DNA of 64,000 bases from Variovorax beijingensis (GTDB lineage: Bacteria > Pseudomonadota > Gammaproteobacteria > Burkholderiales > Burkholderiaceae_C): assembly GCF_003951285.1 (NCBI RefSeq), contig NZ_RXFQ01000013.1, positions 1-64,000 on the forward strand, read 5' to 3'. The notes under the pieces are model-generated. The model searched no databases, was not told the DNA's origin, and was given only the letters and a program-made list of their open reading frames with translations. Positions 44,037-54,018 of this stretch are shown here, piece by piece. The first letter of the stretch is position 1. Each line of letters begins with the position of its first letter. Made by a program: the position numbers and the translations under genes.

Positions 44037-44812
44037 AGCAGGGCTCCTAGGTAAGTCGATGAATCGGTGTCGTCGGGAGAGGGCGCGGCCGCCTTGCGCC
44101 GCCTGGGGCCGGCCGCGGTGGTTTTCTTCTTCTGCTGCAGCGGCGCCAGCGCGTCGCGCAGCTGTGCGAGCGGATCGGTGGGCGCCTGCACGCGCAGCGC
44201 CGACTGCACCGTGCCGATGTGCGCAGCCATCAGCGCCTCGGCGGCGGCGTGGTCGCCCCGCTCGAGGGCGGCGACGATCTGCACGTGGTCCTCGCAGGAC
44301 TGCACGGCGTCGTGCGTGGACTGGTAGAGCATGGCGATCAGCGTGGTGCGCGCGGTGAAGTCGCGCAGCGTGTCGGCCAAGAGCGTGTTGCCCAGGCATT
44401 CGGCCAGGCACACGTGGAAGTCGCCGAGCAGGAAACTGCGGTTGCCGACGTCGCTCTCTTTCAGTGCGGCCTTTTCACGCTGCAGGTGCGCCTTCAGCTG
44501 GCGCAGTGCGGCCTTGTCGATCTTGCCGGTGCTGCCCGTACTGCGGATCAGGCCGAGCTCGATGACGCGGCGTGCCTCGAAGGCTTCGCGCGCCTCGTCC
44601 TGCGAGGGTTCGATCACGAACCAGCCGCGCCGCGCACTCACCGTGACGATGCCGCGCGCCGCCAGCCGGGTGAGGGCCTCGCGCACGATGGTGCGGCTGC
44701 AGTCGAACAGCATGGCCAGCGGCTGCTCGCCCAGGCGCGAGCCTGGTGCGAGCTTCTGCGCCATCACCGCCTCGACGATGCGTGCACTGATTTCGGATGC
44801 GGATGTAGACAT
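44033..44812 (-). CDS. GntR-family regulator with FCD domain
   Basis: The 259-aa regulator has a winged helix (LGEQPLAMLFDCSRTIVREALTRLAARGIV, about residues 28-57) and an FCD domain (DFHVCLAECLGN, HDAVQSCEDHVQIVAALERGDHAAAEALM). A basic, Lys/Arg-rich tail follows the FCD domain. It is first in the operon with the amino acid transporter, so it should control uptake and sense the ligand or its product. Alternative in-frame ATGs exist at 44818 and 44842; all lie inside or beside an inverted repeat, suggesting autoregulation. Confidence 0.88.
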   Translation of the reverse strand: MSTSASEISARIVEAVMAQKLAPGSRLGEQPLAMLFDCSRTIVREALTRLAARGIVTVSARRGWFVIEPSQDEAREAFEARRVIELGLIRSTGSTGKIDKAALRQLKAHLQREKAALKESDVGNRSFLLGDFHVCLAECLGNTLLADTLRDFTARTTLIAMLYQSTHDAVQSCEDHVQIVAALERGDHAAAEALMAAHIGTVQSALRVQAPTDPLAQLRDALAPLQQKKKTTAAGPRRRKAAAPSPDDTDSSTYLGALL

Positions 44813-44851
44813 TGGCATGCATACCAGCAGCTTTTGTGCCAACTGGTATGC
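44813..44851. promoter_or_regulatory. GntR operator candidate over the gntR start
   Basis: GCATACCAG (44819-44827) and CTGGTATGC (44843-44851) form a perfect 9-base inverted repeat with 15 bases between. An additional near-palindrome TGGCATGCATACCA (44813-44826) overlaps the left arm. The TGGTAT/ATACCA half-sites resemble sites of FCD-type GntR proteins. Their place at the start codon suggests autorepression. Confidence 0.68.
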
Positions 44852-44941
44852 AAGATGTGTGCACCGAAATGGGTTGGTGCTGCGTGGCGGTGGTGCGCGC
44901 TTGTGAGTCTTGGCGCCTTGTTGGGGTGTCCAGGGGCTCTG

Positions 44942-45007
44942 TTTTCAGGGCTCTGCCGTTCAGGGCGCGCTCCCTGAACAAGAGGGCCCCGAAGGAGCCC
45001 CTGAAAA
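44942..45007 (-). terminator. Nested inverted repeats downstream of the Bug gene
   Basis: The 3' side of the Bug gene shows nested repeats: TTTTCAGGG/CCCTGAAAA (outer arms 44942-44950 and 44999-45007) and TTCAGGG/CCCTGAA (44959-44978). A GGGCTCC/GGGGCCC stem lies between. Read on the minus strand they follow the Bug stop by 8 bases and probably end its transcript before the gntR promoter. No long T-run is present, so the termination type is unsure. Confidence 0.5.
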
Positions 45008-45015
45008 GCCAGCGA

Positions 45016-45993
45016 TCAATCCATCCGCGCGCCCGAAGCCTTCACCGCCTTATCCCAGCGCGGCGTCTCGGTGGCCAGGAAGCGCGCGAAATCTTCGCTG
45101 CCCAGGTAGGCCGGGTCCGCGCCCTGGCTCACCATCCGGTCGCGCACCTCGGCGCTCGTCAGCACCTGCTTGAACGCGTCGCTGAGCCTGGCGACCACGT
45201 CCCTGGGCGTGTCCTTCGGTGCGAAGAAACCGTAGAAGCCCACCACCTCGAAGCCCTTGACGCCCGACTCGATCACCGTCGGTACGTCCGGCAGGGCGGG
45301 GTTGCGCTCCCGGCTGGTCACGGCCAGGGCGCGCACCTTGCCCTGCTTGTGGTAGTTGGCGGCCTGCGGAATCGACTCGGCCATGAACTGCACCTGCCCG
45401 CCCATCAGGTCCGCGAAGGCCGGGGCGCTGCCGCGATACGGGATGTGCACCATGAAGATGCCGGTGGCGGTCTTGAACATCTCGGGCACCAGGTGGCTGA
45501 TGCCGCCGTTGCCGGCCGAGCCGTAGTTGACCTGTCCGGGCCGCGCCTTGGCGTAGTCGATGAACTGCCGCAGGTTCTGCACCGGCAGCCTGGGCGTGAC
45601 CAGCAGGGCCAGCGGCTGCATCGCGGTGCGCGCAATGGGCACGAAGTCGCGCTGCGTGTTGTAGGGCAGCTTGCTGTAGAGCGCGCCGTTGATCACGGCC
45701 ACGCCGGTGTTGGCCAGCATCAGCGTGTAGCCGTCGGCCGGGCTCTTGGCGACCGCATCGGCACCCACCGAACCGCCCGCGCCGGGCTTGTAGTCGACGA
45801 TCAGCGGCTGGCCCAGCGCAGCCTGCAGCTTGTCGGTCAGAAGTCGCGCATGCTGGTCGAGCGGGCCGCCGGCCGGAAAGCCGATGACGACCTTGATCGG
45901 CTTGTCGGGGTAGGCGGCCATGGCGGCGGCGCCGACGCCGAGCGAGGCGATTGAAAAAACCGCCAGGAGGGCGGCGCGCGCAGGTCGGGTCAT
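45016..45993 (-). CDS. Bug/TctC-family tripartite tricarboxylate binding protein
   Basis: Periplasmic binding protein of 325 aa with signal peptide ending AMAAY. Family marks are YPDKPIKVVIGFPAGGPLDQHAR, GQPLIVDYKPGAGGSVGADAVAKSPADGYTLM and VPTVIESGVKGFEVVGFYGFFAPKDTP. The Bug family is greatly expanded in Bordetella and Comamonadaceae and binds carboxylates, amides or nicotinate-like ligands. No TctAB membrane genes are close, so it is an orphan likely using permeases elsewhere. Confidence 0.93.
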   Translation of the reverse strand: MTRPARAALLAVFSIASLGVGAAAMAAYPDKPIKVVIGFPAGGPLDQHARLLTDKLQAALGQPLIVDYKPGAGGSVGADAVAKSPADGYTLMLANTGVAVINGALYSKLPYNTQRDFVPIARTAMQPLALLVTPRLPVQNLRQFIDYAKARPGQVNYGSAGNGGISHLVPEMFKTATGIFMVHIPYRGSAPAFADLMGGQVQFMAESIPQAANYHKQGKVRALAVTSRERNPALPDVPTVIESGVKGFEVVGFYGFFAPKDTPRDVVARLSDAFKQVLTSAEVRDRMVSQGADPAYLGSEDFARFLATETPRWDKAVKASGARMD

Positions 45994-46037
45994 GGATCGT
46001 CTCCTCTTTTTAAGTGGAGACGATCATAAGCAGCGGT

Positions 46038-46478
46038 TCAGCCGGCGAGCGTGGCCTTCAGCGTGATTTCCGGCACGCTCGCCAGCGCCTTCGACAGCGG
46101 GCAGCCGGCCTTGGCGGCGGCCGCGATCTGCTGGAACTTCGCTTCTTCCAGATTGGGCACCGCGGCGTCGAGCTCGAGCGCGATGCGGTCGATCTTGAAG
46201 CCTTCGCCGTCCTTGGCCAGCCGCACCGCGGCCTTGGTGTCGATGCGGGTGGCGGTGAAGCCCTCTTTCTCCAGCGCGAAGGCAAAGGCCATCGTCAGGC
46301 AGGCCGCATGGGCCGCGCCGACGATCTCCTCGGGGTTGGTGCCGCGCTTGTCGTCCTCGAAGCGGCTGGCGAAGCCGTAGGGGTAGTCCTTGAGGGCGCC
46401 GGTCTCGGTGCTGACCTGGCCCTTGCCGGTCTTGCCGGCGCCTTCCCAGTGAACGCTTGCGTGCTTGTCTGCTGCCAT
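46038..46478 (-). CDS. OsmC-family peroxiredoxin-like protein
   Basis: The 146-aa cytosolic protein reduces organic hydroperoxides by a thiol mechanism. Its two catalytic cysteines are visible in GAAHAACLTMAFAFAL (about residue 60) and AAKAGCPLSKALAS (about 127), with the N-terminal TGKGQVSTETGALKDYPYGFASRFE and Arg/Glu positions of OsmC. The YPYGFASRFE form is that of OsmC rather than Ohr. The GGAGAGTTTTC ribosome site supports the ATG at 46478. Confidence 0.9.
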   Translation of the reverse strand: MAADKHASVHWEGAGKTGKGQVSTETGALKDYPYGFASRFEDDKRGTNPEEIVGAAHAACLTMAFAFALEKEGFTATRIDTKAAVRLAKDGEGFKIDRIALELDAAVPNLEEAKFQQIAAAAKAGCPLSKALASVPEITLKATLAG

Positions 46479-46711
46479 GAAAACTCTCCTTCGGTCGGGT
46501 GGTGGGTGATGGGAGACGCAGGTATCGCGCGGAACGCCGCGCTTGTCTGTAGTCGCAAATCGCATGCGATGAAGATCGCGAGCATCGAGCAATGGCGGGC
46601 AGGGCGTCGCCAAGGTGACGCGTCCGGGGGCTTCCCCGATGGGAGCGGCGCACGGCTCGGCTTAGGCTGCGGCCTGTCTTCTTTCTCCCCTCCCTCCGCC
46701 TCGCCTTGACC

Positions 46712-48409
46712 ATGCAACCACGCCCGCACCACAAGTTCTGGCCCAAGCGCCTGCCACATTCGATCACCGTCCCCGCCACCTCGCTGTGGCACAACCTCGC
46801 AACCTCGGCGGCGCGCTACCCGGACAAGGCCGCGCTGGTCTTCTTCGGCCGGGTGCTGAGCTACCGCGGCTTCGCGGACCAGGTCGAGCGGCTGGCCGGC
46901 ATGCTGCATGCCCTGGGCGTGAAGCGCGGCGACCGCGTGGTGCTGGACATGCAGAACTGCCCGCAGCTCGTGATCGCGCATTTCGCGATCCTGCGCGCCA
47001 ATGCGGTGGTGGTGCCGGTCAACCCGATGAACCGGGCCGAGGAGCTCAAGCACTACATCGTCGACCCCGACGCCAAGGTCGCCATCACCACCGGCGACCT
47101 GGCCGGCGAATTGGCCAAGGCCAGCAACGCGCTGCCGTCCGCGCAGCAACTGGCCCACATGATCGTGACCCAGTTCACCGACGCCTTCGACGCCGATGCG
47201 AGCGGCGACGACGCTCCGGCGCCGGCATGGAAAGAGTGGCTCGCCACGCGCCATCCGCTGCCCGAACTGGCGGGCGGCAAGGCCATGGCCTGGACCGATG
47301 CGCTTGCCGCGGGCCATGCCGCGCCCGAGCACGTGGTGGGTGCCAACGACATGGCGCTGCTGCCCTACACCAGCGGCACCACCGGCCTGCCCAAGGGCTG
47401 CGTGCACCATCATTCCAGCCTCATGCACAACGCGGTGGCCAGCCAGCTCTGGGGCCAGGCCACGTCGGAGGCGGTGGTGCTGGCGGTGGTGCCCATGTTC
47501 CACATCACGGGCGTGGTGAGCATGATGCACACCTCCATCCTGGCCGCGGCCACGCTGGTCATCATGCCGCGCTGGGACCGCGAGGTGGCGGGCCGGCTCA
47601 TCTCGCGCTGGAAGGTCACGAGCTGGACCAACATCCCCACCATGGTGATCGACCTCATGGCCAGCCCGAACTTCGCGAGCTACGACCTGTCGAGCATCAC
47701 GCACATCGGCGGCGGCGGCGCGGCCATGCCGCAGGCCGTGGCGCAGCGCCTCTTCGAGCAGTACGGCCTCAAGTACCAGGAGGGCTACGGCCTCACCGAA
47801 ACCGCCGCGCCCTCGCACACCAATCCGTCGGATAACCCCAAGCAGCAATGCCTGGGCATTCCGTTCATGAGCACCGATGCGCGCGTGGTCGACCCCGACA
47901 CGCTCAAGGAAATGCCGATCGGCGAATCGGGCGAGATCATCATCCACGGCCCCGAGGTGTTCCAGGGCTACTGGAAGCGTCCCGACGCCACGCAGGCAGC
48001 CTTCGTCGAGTTCGGGGGCAAGCGCTTCTTCCGCTCGGGCGACATGGGCCGCATGGACGAGGACGGCTACTTCTTCATGACCGACCGCCTCAAGCGCATG
48101 ATCAACGCGAGCGGCTTCAAGGTATGGCCCGCCGAGGTCGAGCTGCTGATGTTCCGCCATCCCGCGATCCAGGAGGCCTGCGTCATTTCCACCCGGGACG
48201 ACTACCGCGGCGAATCGGTCAAGGCGGTGGTGGTGCTGCGCGCCACGCACAAGGACACCACCGAGCAGCAGATCATCGACTGGTGCCGCGAGAACATGGC
48301 GGTCTACAAGATCCCGCGCAAGGTGCAGTTCGTCGACGCCCTGCCCAAGAGCGGCAGCGGCAAGGTGATGTGGCGGCTGCTGCAGGAAGACGAGAACGCC
48401 GACCGGTAA
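46712..48409 (+). CDS. AMP-binding acyl-CoA ligase (long-chain fatty acid-CoA ligase-like)
   Basis: The 565-aa ligase activates a carboxylic acid with ATP to acyl-AMP and then to acyl-CoA. It shows the AMP-binding motif YTSGTTGLPKG (about residues 212-222), the GYGLTET core, FRSGDMGRMDEDGYFFMTDRLKR, and a C-terminal Lys in LPKSGSGKVMWR. Likely acids are medium or long-chain fatty acids; aromatic acids are possible. The start is ATG at 46712; a TTG two codons upstream is possible. No good ribosome site is seen, and there is no clear operon partner. Confidence 0.9.
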   Translation: MQPRPHHKFWPKRLPHSITVPATSLWHNLATSAARYPDKAALVFFGRVLSYRGFADQVERLAGMLHALGVKRGDRVVLDMQNCPQLVIAHFAILRANAVVVPVNPMNRAEELKHYIVDPDAKVAITTGDLAGELAKASNALPSAQQLAHMIVTQFTDAFDADASGDDAPAPAWKEWLATRHPLPELAGGKAMAWTDALAAGHAAPEHVVGANDMALLPYTSGTTGLPKGCVHHHSSLMHNAVASQLWGQATSEAVVLAVVPMFHITGVVSMMHTSILAAATLVIMPRWDREVAGRLISRWKVTSWTNIPTMVIDLMASPNFASYDLSSITHIGGGGAAMPQAVAQRLFEQYGLKYQEGYGLTETAAPSHTNPSDNPKQQCLGIPFMSTDARVVDPDTLKEMPIGESGEIIIHGPEVFQGYWKRPDATQAAFVEFGGKRFFRSGDMGRMDEDGYFFMTDRLKRMINASGFKVWPAEVELLMFRHPAIQEACVISTRDDYRGESVKAVVVLRATHKDTTEQQIIDWCRENMAVYKIPRKVQFVDALPKSGSGKVMWRLLQEDENADR

Positions 48410-48486
48410 CAGCGGGTTCATGCGCCCGGGCCGGGGCGTTTCGCGCCGAGAATCCGGGGCTTTGACCGCCGCCCGGTTTCCTGCCC

Positions 48487-49011
48487 ATGCGCCTGCGCTT
48501 CCCGTTCGCCGTTTGTCTTGCGCTGCTGCCGTTGCTGTCGCAGGCCGCTTCTTCGTCCCGGACCTGCCTGGTGGTCGGCATCAGCGACGGCGACACGCTC
48601 ACCGCGCGTTGCGGGCGCCTCGGTGCCTACGAGGAGGTCAAGGTGCGCATTGCCGCCATCGATGCGCCGGAGCGGGCGCAGCCCTACGGCCAGCGCAGCA
48701 GGCAGGCGCTGAGCCGCATCTGCTATTTCGAGCAGGCGGTCATCACCGAGCGCGACACCGACCGCTACGGCCGCACGGTGGCCGACGTGCGCTGCAACGG
48801 CGAGGATGCCGGCACCCGGATGGTGGCCGAAGGCTGGGCCTGGGTGTACGACTTCAACGGCATCGCCACGCGCCGCGGCGGCGGGTTGTTCAAGCTGCAG
48901 GACAGCGCGCGTGCGCAGCGACTGGGCCTGTGGGCCGGTGCCAGGCCGCAGCCGCCCTGGGAATGGCGGCGCCGCCAGCGCGAAGACCATTCGGACGGCT
49001 TCCTGTTCTGA
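48487..49011 (+). CDS. Secreted thermonuclease-like nuclease (SNase domain)
   Basis: The 174-aa precursor has a signal peptide (about residues 1-20) and an SNase (staphylococcal nuclease) fold. Visible segments are VVGISDGDTLTARC, VKVRIAAIDAPERAQPYGQRS and YGRTVADVRCNGEDAGTRMVAEGWAWVY. The catalytic Arg/Glu-equivalents lie in RIAAIDAPE and DTDRYGRT. It should cleave DNA and RNA outside the cytoplasm, for nutrient scavenging or biofilm control. The gene is single, followed by a convergent ndh-type gene with 2 bases between stops. Confidence 0.9.
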   Translation: MRLRFPFAVCLALLPLLSQAASSSRTCLVVGISDGDTLTARCGRLGAYEEVKVRIAAIDAPERAQPYGQRSRQALSRICYFEQAVITERDTDRYGRTVADVRCNGEDAGTRMVAEGWAWVYDFNGIATRRGGGLFKLQDSARAQRLGLWAGARPQPPWEWRRRQREDHSDGFLF

Positions 49012-49013
49012 GC

Positions 49014-50360
49014 CTAGGACTCGCTCTTGCCCTGCACGTCCGCCACCACGCGCGCATTGCGCTGGAAGCTCCAGTAGGCGCTGGCCCAGTCCATCATCAC
49101 CACGATGCGGTTGCGGAACCCGATCAGGAAGTACGCGTGCGCGAACAGCCAGAACAGCCATGCGAGCCGGCCGCTGAAGCGCAGCGGGCCGAAGGGCGTT
49201 TCCAGGTCCACCACCGCCGAATTGCGGCCGATGGTGGCCAGGTTGCCGTAGTCCCGATAGCGGAAAGGCTCGGTCGGCTCGCCCGCGATCCGGCGAAGAA
49301 TGTTCGCGGCTGCCGCGCGGCCCATCTGCTTGGCGCCGGGCGACACGCCGGGCACCGGCTTGGGCGGCTTGCCGGGCGCATAGCTCAGTGCCGCGGCCAG
49401 GTCGCCCACTACACTGATCTCGGGATGGCCGGGCAGGCTCAGGTCGGACTCGACCTTGATGCGGCCCGCGCGGTCGCATTCGGCGCCGGTCGCCTCGCCC
49501 AGCATGCGCCCGAGCGGCGACGCCGCCACGCCCGCCGCCCACACCACGCAGTTGCTGTCGATGCGGTAGCTGGTGGCAGAAGCGCCGCCGGCGGCGCCGC
49601 CGGCCTCCACTTCGAGGCCGGTGGCGTCGATGGCGGTCACGCGCGCATTGAGCCGCACCTCGACGCCGAGTCGCTGGAGCTGCTCCAGCGCCTTCTGGCT
49701 CAGGCTCTCGGGCATGGCCTGGAGCACGCGTGGGCCGCCTTCGATCAGCAGCACCTGCGCGCTCCCGGGGTCGATGTGGCGGAACTCGCCGGCGAGCGTG
49801 TGCTTGGCAATCTCGGCCAGCGTGCCTGCCATTTCGACCCCCGTCGGGCCGGCGCCGATCACCGCGAAGGTGAGCAGGGCGCGGCGGCGCTGCGGGTCGG
49901 TTGCGGTTTCGGCCGCCTCAAACGACATCAGCACGCGGCGGCGAATCTCGAAGGCGTCGGCCAGCGTCTTCAGGCCGGGCGCGACGGGCGCCCATTCGTC
50001 ATGGCCGAAATAGCTGTGCGTGGCACCGGCCGCGACGACCAGGTGGTCGTAGCTCACCAGGCTGCCGTTGGCCAGCCGGACCGCTCGCGCCGCCGGGTCG
50101 ATGGCGCTCACTTCGCCGAGCAGCGTGGTGATGCGCGGCTGCGCGCGGAACAGGGCCCGCACCGGCGCCGCGATCGACGGCGCGGCCAGGCCGGCGGTCG
50201 CCACCTGGTAGAGCAGGGGCTGGAACAGGTGGTGGTTGGTCTTTTCGATCACCGTCACGTCCACGTCGGCGCTTTCGAGCCGGCGGGCGGCTTCGAGTCC
50301 GCCGAATCCGCAGCCGACGATGACGACATGGGGGCGAGCGGAGGCGTTGGTCGTTTGCAT
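49014..50360 (-). CDS. ndh: Type II NADH dehydrogenase (NDH-2)
   Basis: Single-subunit, non-pumping NADH:quinone oxidoreductase, 448 aa. It has an FAD-binding N-terminus VVIVGCGFGGLEAARRL, NHHLFQPLLYQVATAGL, AAGATHSYFGHDEW, and a second dinucleotide site TFAVIGAGPTGVEMAGTLAE. The C-terminal RLAWLFWLFAHAYFLIGFRNRIVVMMDW is an amphipathic membrane-binding helix typical of the larger NDH-2 group. It regenerates NAD+ at the inner face of the membrane. Divergent from egtB with 188 bases between. Confidence 0.93.
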   Translation of the reverse strand: MQTTNASARPHVVIVGCGFGGLEAARRLESADVDVTVIEKTNHHLFQPLLYQVATAGLAAPSIAAPVRALFRAQPRITTLLGEVSAIDPAARAVRLANGSLVSYDHLVVAAGATHSYFGHDEWAPVAPGLKTLADAFEIRRRVLMSFEAAETATDPQRRRALLTFAVIGAGPTGVEMAGTLAEIAKHTLAGEFRHIDPGSAQVLLIEGGPRVLQAMPESLSQKALEQLQRLGVEVRLNARVTAIDATGLEVEAGGAAGGASATSYRIDSNCVVWAAGVAASPLGRMLGEATGAECDRAGRIKVESDLSLPGHPEISVVGDLAAALSYAPGKPPKPVPGVSPGAKQMGRAAAANILRRIAGEPTEPFRYRDYGNLATIGRNSAVVDLETPFGPLRFSGRLAWLFWLFAHAYFLIGFRNRIVVMMDWASAYWSFQRNARVVADVQGKSES

Positions 50361-50548
50361 CGAACAGATGATACGCAGCCGATACCCAGCCGCCCTGCAA
50401 GCCGGCCGATCTTGTGCCAAAGTGGCTCCCCCCACCGATGGTTGCCCGTGGCCCGGGGCCGCACGGCATGCCAAGGGCGCGAACTTGTCCTACGCGCCTT
50501 TGCAGCGGCCATCGGCTACAAATTGCGGTTGACCCGACTGGAGACACC

Positions 50549-51805
50549 ATGACGCTTTCCCGGCCGATCACCCAGGCGGCGAGCGCACTGCGCGACAGGT
50601 TCCGCGAAGTGCGCGCCGCCAGCCTGGCACTCGCCGCGCCGCTCTCCGCCGAAGACCAGTGCATCCAGTCGATGCCCGACGCGAGCCCGACCAAATGGCA
50701 TCTCGCGCACACGACCTGGTTCTTCGAGACCGTGCTGCTCCAGCCGCATGCGGCGGGCTACCGGCCTTTCGACGAGCGGTTCCATTACCTCTTCAACTCG
50801 TACTACGAAGCGCTCGGGCCGCGCCATCCCCGCCCGCAGCGGGGGCTGCTCACGCGCCCTTCCGTGGACGAGGTGCATGCCTACCGTGCCCATGTCGACG
50901 AGGCGGTGCTTGCGTTGCTGGACGGCGGCGATGGCGAGCGCGGCTGGGCGGCCATCGAACCCATCGTCACGCTCGGGCTGCACCACGAACAGCAGCACCA
51001 GGAGCTGCTGCTCACCGACATCCTGCATGCCTTGTCGTGCAACCCGCTGCTGCCCGCCTACAGGCCAGCGGCAGGGCCCGCGCTGCGGCTGGCCGCCGTG
51101 CCGCCGGCCATGCACTGGCTGCCGCGGCCCGGCGGCATGGTGCAGGTGGGCCATGAGGGGCCGCAGCAGGGCTTTGCCTTCGACAACGAAACGCCGCGCC
51201 ATGCGACCCTGCTGCAGCCCTATGCCATTGCCGACCGGCTGGTGAGCTGCGGCGACTATGCACAGTTCATTGCCGATGGCGGCTACCAGCGCCCCGAGCT
51301 CTGGCTTTCCGACGGTTGGGCGGCGGTGCAGGCGCAGGGCTGGCGCCATCCGGCCTATTGGCTGGCCGCCGACGATCCCCGGCTGCAAGGCCAGCAGCCG
51401 CAGGGCGGCTGGCAGGTGTTCGGCCTGCATGGCGTGCGGCCGATGGAGGCCGACGCGCCCGTGTCGCAGCTGAGCTTCTACGAGGCCGCCGCGTATGCCG
51501 AATGGGCCGGTGCGCGCCTGCCGACCGAATTCGAATGGGAAGCGGCCTTCGATGCGCCCGGCATCTCGCAGATGACGGGCCACGTCTGGCAGTGGACGCG
51601 CTCCTCCTACGATCCGTATCCCGGGTTCAGGCCCATGCCCGGCATCGCGGCCGAATACAACGGCAAGTTCATGGTGGGCCAATTGGTGCTGCGGGGTGGC
51701 AGCGTCGCCACGCCGCCCGGGCACTCGCGGCCGAGCTACCGCAATTTCTTTCCGCCGGCGGCGCGCTGGCAGTTCTCGGGGCTGCGGCTCGCGAAAGACA
51801 TCTGA
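50549..51805 (+). CDS. egtB: Ergothioneine biosynthesis sulfoxide synthase EgtB
   Basis: Non-heme iron enzyme that joins hercynine (trimethylhistidine) and a thiol donor (cysteine or gamma-glutamylcysteine) with O2. The 418-aa protein has the DinB-like domain with the iron His triad: His51 (WHLAHTTWFFE) and HHEQQHQE (His146, His150 with Glu152). A C-terminal FGE-sulfatase domain follows, with ARLPTEFEWEAAF, GHVWQWTRSSY and RGGSVATPPGHSRPSYRNFF. A GGAG ribosome site supports the ATG at 50549. It is followed directly by egtD; no egtA, egtC or egtE is near. Confidence 0.95.
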   Translation: MTLSRPITQAASALRDRFREVRAASLALAAPLSAEDQCIQSMPDASPTKWHLAHTTWFFETVLLQPHAAGYRPFDERFHYLFNSYYEALGPRHPRPQRGLLTRPSVDEVHAYRAHVDEAVLALLDGGDGERGWAAIEPIVTLGLHHEQQHQELLLTDILHALSCNPLLPAYRPAAGPALRLAAVPPAMHWLPRPGGMVQVGHEGPQQGFAFDNETPRHATLLQPYAIADRLVSCGDYAQFIADGGYQRPELWLSDGWAAVQAQGWRHPAYWLAADDPRLQGQQPQGGWQVFGLHGVRPMEADAPVSQLSFYEAAAYAEWAGARLPTEFEWEAAFDAPGISQMTGHVWQWTRSSYDPYPGFRPMPGIAAEYNGKFMVGQLVLRGGSVATPPGHSRPSYRNFFPPAARWQFSGLRLAKDI

Positions 51806-51808
51806 ATC

Positions 51809-52822
<1,014 letters not shown>

Positions 52823-52984
52823 ATTGTTTTGAGGGTCGGGGCCGGGGCGAGACCCGGCCCCCGAACTCAAAGCCATAAGCCACACAAAATCCCCACCAAA
52901 AGCAACGGGCACAATATCCCTTCCCCGTGCGGCAGCGCACCGCCAAACTGCGCCCCGCGCCACCTCCCCCTTGGAGTGCAAGAC

Positions 52985-53269
52985 ATGAAAGCAACCTGGA
53001 ACGGCGTCACCATCGCCGAAAGCGACGACACCGTGCTCGTCGAAGGCAACCACTATTTCCCGATGAGCTCGCTCAATCGCGACCACGTGACCTTCAGCAA
53101 CCACAAGACCACCTGCGCGTGGAAGGGCACGGCCAGCTACTACTCGCTGCTGGTCAACGGCGAGCTCAACACCGACGCCGCCTGGTACTACGCCGACCCG
53201 AAGCCCGAGGCCGAGGAAATCCGCGACCGCGTGGCGTTCTGGAAGGACGTGAAAGTCACTGCGTCGTGA
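52985..53269 (+). CDS. DUF427 family protein
   Basis: The 94-aa product is a single DUF427 domain, with ATWNGVTIAESDDTVLVEGNHYFPMSSL at the start and TTCAWKGTASYYSLLVNGELNTDAAWYYADP as the conserved core. The conserved Trp/Tyr/Cys pattern is seen across the family, which has no known activity. It begins 162 bases after egtD, with a TTGGAG ribosome site. Its stop overlaps the GTG start of the dioxygenase as GTGA, so both are made in a fixed ratio. Confidence 0.9.
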   Translation: MKATWNGVTIAESDDTVLVEGNHYFPMSSLNRDHVTFSNHKTTCAWKGTASYYSLLVNGELNTDAAWYYADPKPEAEEIRDRVAFWKDVKVTAS

Positions 53270-54018
53270 CCACGGCCGCATTCGCCCCACCATTCATCCA
53301 GCCCGCCGAGCTGCAGGCCGCGCTGCGCGAACAAGGCTATGCCGTGTTGAGCCCGCAAGGCGTGAGCGACTGGCTGGGCGTGCCGCTTGCGCAACTCGAA
53401 GCGCTGCATGCCGACTGGAGCGATCTTCCGCCGGACGAATACCTGAAGGACGGCGGCCGCTATCGCACGCGGCGCCACGCCTGCTTCACGGTCGAAGGCG
53501 ATTCGATCGCGCAGGCGCCGCACCGTGCGCACTGGCAGCCGGTCGAATACAACGCGCTGCATGGCGGCATGCAGCGCTGGTTCGCGCCCATGCACGAAGC
53601 CACCGTGGCGCAGCCGGCCTGGCTGCGTCTGTTGCAGCGCCTGGGCGAAGCCGCGAGCGGCATGCGCGGCGCGGCGGCGGCGCAGCCGTGGTTCGTCGAG
53701 GCGCACCAGTTCCGCATCGACACCGCGGGCGGCATCGGCCGGCCCACGCCCGAAGGCGCGCACCGCGACGGCGTCGACCTGGTGGCGGTGGCGCTGGTCG
53801 GGCGCAGCGGCATCAAGGGCGGCGAAACGCGCGTGTTCGAAGCCAGCGGCCGGCGCGGCGAGCGCTTCACCATGACCGAGCCCTGGTCGCTGCTCCTGCT
53901 CGACGACGCGCGCGTGATCCACGAGTCCACGCCGATCCAGCCGCTCGAGGAGGGCGGCGCGGGCTGGCGCGACACGCTGGTCGTCACCTGCCGCGCCGGG
54001 GGTTTCCAGGGGGATTGA
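53266..54018 (+). CDS. 2OG-Fe(II) dioxygenase of the amino acid hydroxylase (PF10014) type, GTG start
   Basis: The 250-aa protein matches the 2OG-Fe dioxygenase family that includes L-isoleucine 4-hydroxylase. The iron ligands fit His166 and Asp168 (PEGAHRDGVDLV) and distal His219 (VIHESTPI); Arg235 (WRDTLVV) can bind 2-oxoglutarate. It should hydroxylate a free amino acid or related small acid in the cytosol; the substrate is unknown. The GTG at 53266 overlaps the DUF427 stop, and the reading from 52927 is only a shadow. Its position after egtBD invites a link to ergothioneine or histidine-type compounds, but the coupling is only with DUF427. Confidence 0.86.
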   Translation: MTTAAFAPPFIQPAELQAALREQGYAVLSPQGVSDWLGVPLAQLEALHADWSDLPPDEYLKDGGRYRTRRHACFTVEGDSIAQAPHRAHWQPVEYNALHGGMQRWFAPMHEATVAQPAWLRLLQRLGEAASGMRGAAAAQPWFVEAHQFRIDTAGGIGRPTPEGAHRDGVDLVAVALVGRSGIKGGETRVFEASGRRGERFTMTEPWSLLLLDDARVIHESTPIQPLEEGGAGWRDTLVVTCRAGGFQGD

